From Microstegium vimineum (Eukaryota; Streptophyta; Magnoliopsida; Poales; Poaceae): a DNA stretch of 64,000 nt. Position numbers and translations under genes: made by a program. The DNA lies in assembly GCA_022036555.1 (NCBI GenBank), contig CM039123.1:12029217-12093216 (forward strand), read 5' to 3'. Within the stretch, counting starts at the first letter, position 1; each line of letters opens with the position of its first letter. Shown one piece after another: positions 58,899-64,000 of the stretch. Below the pieces are notes generated by a model. It saw only the letters and a list, made by a program, of their open reading frames with translations. It had not been told where the DNA came from and did no database searches.

Positions 58899-59681
58899 AT
58901 CTTCCCCTTTTTGGTGATTGATGACAACACACTTAGGACTTACAAAAGTGAATAATAATCTTAGACAAAGCAAGTCATGGGTGTAGGAGCTCCCCCTAAA
59001 TGTGTGAATAGGAATTTGAATTTCCAAATTTGGCATGAAAATCCAAGATTCACACATTGGAGTGAAATAGGGCTCCCCCTACATCCATGGTTGCTGTGGG
59101 GTGCTAAAAAAGGTGTCACAAGAATATACGTGAAGATACAAAACCTGTCTCAAACACAACAGAGTGCTTGCTGTTGACAGCAGTCTGGCACTGCCAGCCT
59201 GAAGCCCGGCACTACCGGCCTAGCTACCAACAGCAAGGCTGTAGAAGCTAGCACACGACCACACAACAAGATATAAATTTAAACTAAAAGCATACTAAGA
59301 CAATCATGATATATATGAGAGAGTACATGTCCACAAATGACACAAATCAAGTACTTAGGTGGCAATAATACAATAAAATAGTTTCATGTTGCTCTCTCAA
59401 CTCACAAACTAAAACAAAGATAAAACAAGCAGCTGCTCCTCCATGACCGTCGAAGATTGTTGTACCCCTTTCACTTAGTAATTCTCCCCTTTGGCAACAA
59501 GTCATCAAAAAGAGAGAAAGAATCAAAGCAAAAATAGTACAAACTAGTCTCTATCCTCGTCCATGTGGTCATCTCCATCATCATCTTCACCTTCACCTTC
59601 ATCTTCCTCCTCCTCATCATCAGGGGCTGAAGTTAAGTGAATGTCAGGGCCACTGGCACGGCCCTTGCGTCTTGGAGGCCG

Positions 59682-61109
59682 CTACTCTGAGATCTCCTCC
59701 TCCTCCTCATCGTCATCATCATCATCCTCATCACTTGAGCCATAGGTGGACTCCTGGCTGAGCTTTGGTGGAGGAGTGGGAGGAGAAAGCTGACTGAGGC
59801 CCTGCTCCTGTCTGAGCTGTCTGATCTCCAGTCTGGTCTGATAGGCATGATCATTTGCATAACAAATACCAGAGAAGATCTTCTTTAGAAGCCTGCCAAG
59901 CTTCCCTTTCCTCTTGCCTCTGCTAGCTGCTGCTGCTCCTCTGGAAGACTCAGGGATATCTAGGGCTGCTGCCCTGGTGCTATCTCTGGGAGGAGTCACT
60001 ACATCCTGAATGGTAATAGAGTGAACTGCCTTCTCTGCTCTGTAAGGCTCATGGACGGTGTCCCTGTTATACATCCAGCTAGTCACTCTCTCAATGATGA
60101 ACATTAAGTAGGGAGCATAAGAAAGTCCCTTCCTAGCATCATCAGTAGCAATAAAGATCTCATCCCATAGAAAGCATGCCACTGACAAAGGTGGTGCTCC
60201 ACCTCTCATCCTCCTTAGCACATTCTTGGATGTGGCATAGAGGTTTGAAGCTGATCCCACCTTGGGATAGAGAGTAGTCTTGAAGAGTTTGTTTAAGATA
60301 TAGTACTTACTCCTTAACCCCTTAACAAGACCATCTGCATACTCAGGCTCAATGTAAAGTTGAGAGATTTCTTCATTGGTCAAGCCTCTCTCATCATGAA
60401 TGTTAGAGCACTCTCTATCATGCTCTCCAAAGCCAAGAAGGCGGGCAAAATTCACATAATCCAATCTGTAGTGCATGCCCTCAGTCATCCAGTGCATTAC
60501 CATGTTCTCCCTGTCAAGATAGTAGGTGGCATAAAACTGGTGGATTATCTCAGTGTTCCAGCCATTCTGGAATCCCATCCAGTGAAACATGCCAAGCTGC
60601 CTGCACTGATCAATGACTCTGTCAAATACAGGGTCTCTCTTGTTCTCCAAGTGCTCCCAATCTACATACTTCATCTTGATGATCTTGGGTTTGGCAGCAT
60701 GAAAGAGGACAGTGGAATAATAATCAGAATGAAACACATTCCAAAACCTGTAGTCCACTCCCATGTCCTTTGGCACATCATAGGGATAGATGGCCCTTTG
60801 CTCTTGGACAGATCTGAACTAATTTTGATAGCTCACCCTGTTTCTTGCACGACTGTCCTGAGGCTCTCTGACATGAACCTCCTCAGGATGCTCAATGAGG
60901 TAAGAGCCATCAAATAGACCCAAATCTGGAGGTGTCCTAGGGCAAGCACCCTCCATAATGGTTGTTCCTGCCATCTGTAGCTCACTCTCCTGCCTGATCC
61001 TCTGCCTTGGACTCAGGCCATCATCAGTACCATCTCTGCCTCCTCTTCGAACATGGGCCTTTGTCCTTGGCCCCTTTCCTCTGATATCACTCGGTCCTCC
61101 GGCATCCAT
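59682..61109 (-). pseudogene. ORF3 (post-pol ORF) of copia element 2, one stop
   Basis: 475 codons from ATG 61109 to the stop at 59682, with a single TAG at 60819-60821 where element 1 has CAG. From MPKDMGVDYRFWNVFHSDYY it is open for 364 codons. The layout is as in element 1: basic start, central EIIHQFYATYYLDRENMVMH and HYRLDYVNFARLLGFGEHDR region, GKRKGKLGRLLKKIFSG block, and an acidic tail of Asp/Glu runs. There is no transmembrane segment. Protein-level conservation between the two copies, despite many nucleotide differences, indicates the ORF was functional in the family. Confidence 0.78.
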
Positions 61110-62034
61110 CTATGCATATAAAAGAGATAAAAGGTTAAGTTGCTGCACTTAGATAGTGAATGGAAATTCTAGTGGAAAGATCCAATCAAAAACAAGAGTC
61201 TAAGGTTGATTAGGAGAGCAAGTGCATAGGTGCTGCTGCCCAGAGCCCGGCACTGCCGGCCTATGGCCCGGCACTGCCAGCCTGGTGCAGACAACACCAA
61301 GCATGCTCTTCCAATCTACCATGGAATCTTGGTTTTGACGAAATGTAACTACTAGAGGTACATCACCATACATAATGCAACTACTAACAACCTAAATCCC
61401 ATCTCAAAATCCATACATTGCATAGATCAAGCCAAGTTAGGGTTTCAAGTTATTACCTTTGAAAGAGAGGGAAGAGGATGAAGACGGTCGAGCTTGAATG
61501 GAGCTTGACACAGGAAGGAAGATCCTCCACACCTCCTCCAATGGCAGCACCTCCGATGGGCAGCACTGCCTGGGGAAGAGAGGGACCTCTGGGCTCCCTT
61601 GGTCTCCTTAGGGTTGAGAGAGGAGAGGAGAGGTGTTTTTGTTGGGGGGATATGACTTTGGATGGAGTCCCCTCGGGTCTGGGGTAGGAAATAAAGGAGG
61701 ACCCGAGGGATGGGACTTGGGCCCGACTGCTCGGGACCCCTAAGTCGCGGCACTGCTGGACTAGGTCCGGCACTGCCGGGCACCCCAGCACTACTGGGCC
61801 ACGGGCCGGCACTGCTGGCCTAGCCAGGCAGTGGGGGTCTATGCCACTATATACTATATAATTATGCACTTGTAGACATATACCCCTTGCCATATGATGG
61901 TCAGTAAGGAATCAGCAATACACACAATGACCACCATACTCAAGTTTCTTTCAAAATGAGTTTTGAAACACATAATTGAGATTTTCAAAGTTTTGCCTAA
62001 GTCGCTAGGTGGACAAACAAATGTGTGCTATAGT
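61110..62034 (-). other. Spacer between pol and ORF3, copia element 2
   Basis: No coding signal. Rich in CCGGCACTGCCGG-type motifs at about 61245-61290 and 61745-61830. The overlapping minus-strand frames 61445-61893 are short and Pro/Ser-rich and are not called. Confidence 0.6.
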
Positions 62035-64000
62035 TCAAACCACGTTATGAGAATCAAGTATATTCAGCTCACTACGCAAAGCACAAAACCTTGTCTCATC
62101 GAGAGGCTTAGTGAAGATATCGGCTAGTTGCTTTTCGGTGCTCACATGGCGAATTGCGATATCTCCTTTTAATTCGTGGTCTCTCAAGAAGTGATGACGG
62201 ATGTCTATGTGTTTGATTCTAGAGTGACTAACCGGGTTATTTGCGAGTTTGATGGCACTCTCGTTATCACACAAGAGAGGTATCTTGGTGAATTGACATC
62301 CGAAATCTTTTAAGGTTTGCCTCATCCAAAGTAGTTGAGCACAACATGCGCCGGCTGCAACATACTCAGGCTCGGCGGTGGAAAGGGCTACACAATTTTT
62401 CTTTTTAGAACTCCAAGACACTAGGGACCATCCAAGGAATTGACACATCCCCAAAGTGCTTTTTCGGTCTACTTTGCAACTGGCGTAATTGGAATTCGAA
62501 TACCCAAGTAGATCGAACTTAGAGCCCTTAGGATACCATAAGCCAAGGTTAGGAGTGAAAACTAGATATCTCAAGATTCTCTTAACGGCCACTAAGTGGC
62601 ACTCTTTCGGGTTAGCTTGAAATCTAGCACACATGCACACACTAAACATTATGGCCGGCCTAGATGCACATAAGTAAAGGACAGAGCCGATCATGGAGCG
62701 ATATACCTTTATGTCCACGGATTTCCCTCCTTCATCAAGATCAAGATGTCCATTGGTTGGCATAGGAGTCTTGATTGGCTTTGCATTTGCCATGTCAAAC
62801 TTTCTCAACATATCATGGGTGTACTTGGTTTGGCATATGAAAGTCCCTTCCTTGAGTTGCTTGATTTGAAAACTGAGGAAGAACTTTAGCTCACCCATCA
62901 TAGATATCTCAAATCTCTTAGTCATGATCCTACTAAACTCATCACAAAAGGATTGGTTAGTACTACCAAATATTATGTCATCGACATATATTTGGCACAC
63001 AAAGATATCATTATTGACTTTATGAGTGAAGAGAGTAGGATCTGTTTTGCCTATTTCAAAACCTTGTTTGAGTAGGAATTCCTGAAGGCATTCATACCAT
63101 GCTCTTGGTGCTTGTTTGAGCCCATAGAGCGCCTTATGGAGCTTGAAGACATGATGTGGGAACTTGGGATCTTCAAAACCCGATGGCTGCTCAACATAGA
63201 CCAACTCTTGGATAGGGCCATTGAGGAATGCACTCTTCACATCCATTTGTAGAAGCTTGAAATCATGATGGGCAGCATAGGCCAAAAGCATTCAAATTTC
63301 TTCGAGCCTAGCCACCGGTGCATATGTCTCTTCAAAGTCCGAGCCCTCCACTTGAGTGAATCCTTGAGCAACCAATCTTGCCTTGTTCCTTATCACCACA
63401 CCTTGCTCATCTTGCTTGTTGCGGAAGACCCACTTGGTTCCAATAACATTGGTATTTGGTCTTTCCACCAATGACCACACTTTGTTCCTTTCAAAGATAT
63501 TTAGCTCTTATTGCATAGCCATCACCCAATCCGGATCATAGAGAGCTTGCTCAACCTTGAGAGGTTCCAAAGAGGAGACAAAAGAGTAAAATTGACAAAA
63601 ATTTGCCAAATGTGAACGAGTAGTTAGCCCCTTTCGGAGACTCCCAAGTATGTTGTCGACGGGATGATCTCTTTGAATTGTTTGCCTTAATCTTGGGTAT
63701 TCTGTGGCATCTTGTTGGTCAGCTTGGTCATCATACTCATATTCTTCAAATATAGGTTGCAGGTTCATTGGGCTTGCTGGTGAGCTTGCTTCTGCCTGTC
63801 TGCTTGGTCCGACAGTGCCGGCCACAGGCACAGAGGCCTGACCAGGAAGCACTGTTGGCCCATTTTCCTCAAGTCTTGGGATAGTAGCTTCATCACCTTG
63901 AGGTTCCACTTCTGTGGCCTAAACTTCTTGTGGCCTAATGTCACCAATATCCATATTCTTGATTGCTTCACATGGTGGTTCCTTATTACCTACAATCACT
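62035..64000 (-). pseudogene. Copia pol of element 2 (RT and RNase H), partial
   Basis: From the window edge: the linker region (PRLRQTIQRDHPVDNILGSL), then reverse transcriptase (NVIGTKWVFRNKQDEQG, YVDDIIFGS) and RNase H (GYSNSNYASCKVDRKS, then KNCVALSTAEPEYVA). The stretch 63291-62035 is open for 418 codons. Upstream stops are TAG at 63919-63921, TAA at 63508-63510 and TGA at 63292-63294. In RNase H the element 1 motif YSDSDYAG has become YSNSNYAS, losing the catalytic-type acidic residues, so even the open part is probably inactive. Confidence 0.88.

Larger units (their letters stand above)
58899..64000 (-). mobile_element. Copia element 2, same family, cut by window end
   Basis: From the shared LTR rightwards: polypurine tract, ORF3, spacer and pol, all collinear with element 1 and on the same strand. 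The gag, integrase and 5' LTR lie beyond the window. Confidence 0.9.

Overview
The window looks like nuclear DNA from a panicoid or other grass. I infer this from the Stowaway-type MITEs with CTCCCTCCGTCCC ends, a GC-rich first exon in a P-class PPR gene, abundant nested LTR retrotransposons and a Mutator-like element carrying a plant mobile domain. The species cannot be named from sequence alone. Genes are sparse and most of the 64 kb is transposon-derived.

Layout. 1-5.3 kb: a Ty3/gypsy solo LTR with a perfect 5-bp target-site duplication (TSD), a GC-rich foldback element, and a Pack-MULE-like element holding a broken piece of a thioredoxin reductase gene. 5.3-15 kb: no supportable gene; MITEs and a 35-nt G tract. 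15.0-20.5 kb: a structurally complete, recently inserted but mutated Ty3/gypsy chromovirus-like element on the minus strand. 20.5-25 kb: exon-like fragments on the minus strand, one carrying a phosphopantetheine adenylyltransferase motif. 25.1-28.1 kb: an intact two-exon PPR gene (minus). 28.4-29.9 kb: a terminal-inverted-repeat (TIR) element with a nested solo LTR, just upstream of the PPR promoter. 31.0-33.7 kb: two tandem paralogous genes (plus), each with a 5'-UTR intron and a 27-residue, almost wholly hydrophobic open reading frame. 34.3 kb: a Stowaway. 38.4-38.8 kb: a two-exon gene (minus) for an 85-residue single-pass membrane protein. About 38.9-47.2 kb: a decayed Mutator-like element with MuDR/MULE transposase, a plant-mobile-domain gene and a GRF-zinc-finger gene. 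47.2-64 kb: two Ty1/copia (SIRE/Maximus-like) elements in tandem, same orientation (minus), sharing the LTR between them. The second runs off the window.

The genes most likely to be functional are the PPR protein (organelle RNA metabolism), the 85-residue membrane protein and the two micropeptides. The micropeptide pair is the best candidate for something undescribed: the two copies differ mainly by synonymous and conservative changes, keep the same gene structure, and are too short for ordinary gene callers. The transposable elements show strong decay. Where the two copia copies can be compared, 7 of 9 premature stops are C-to-T (or G-to-A) changes, as expected for deamination of methylated cytosine.
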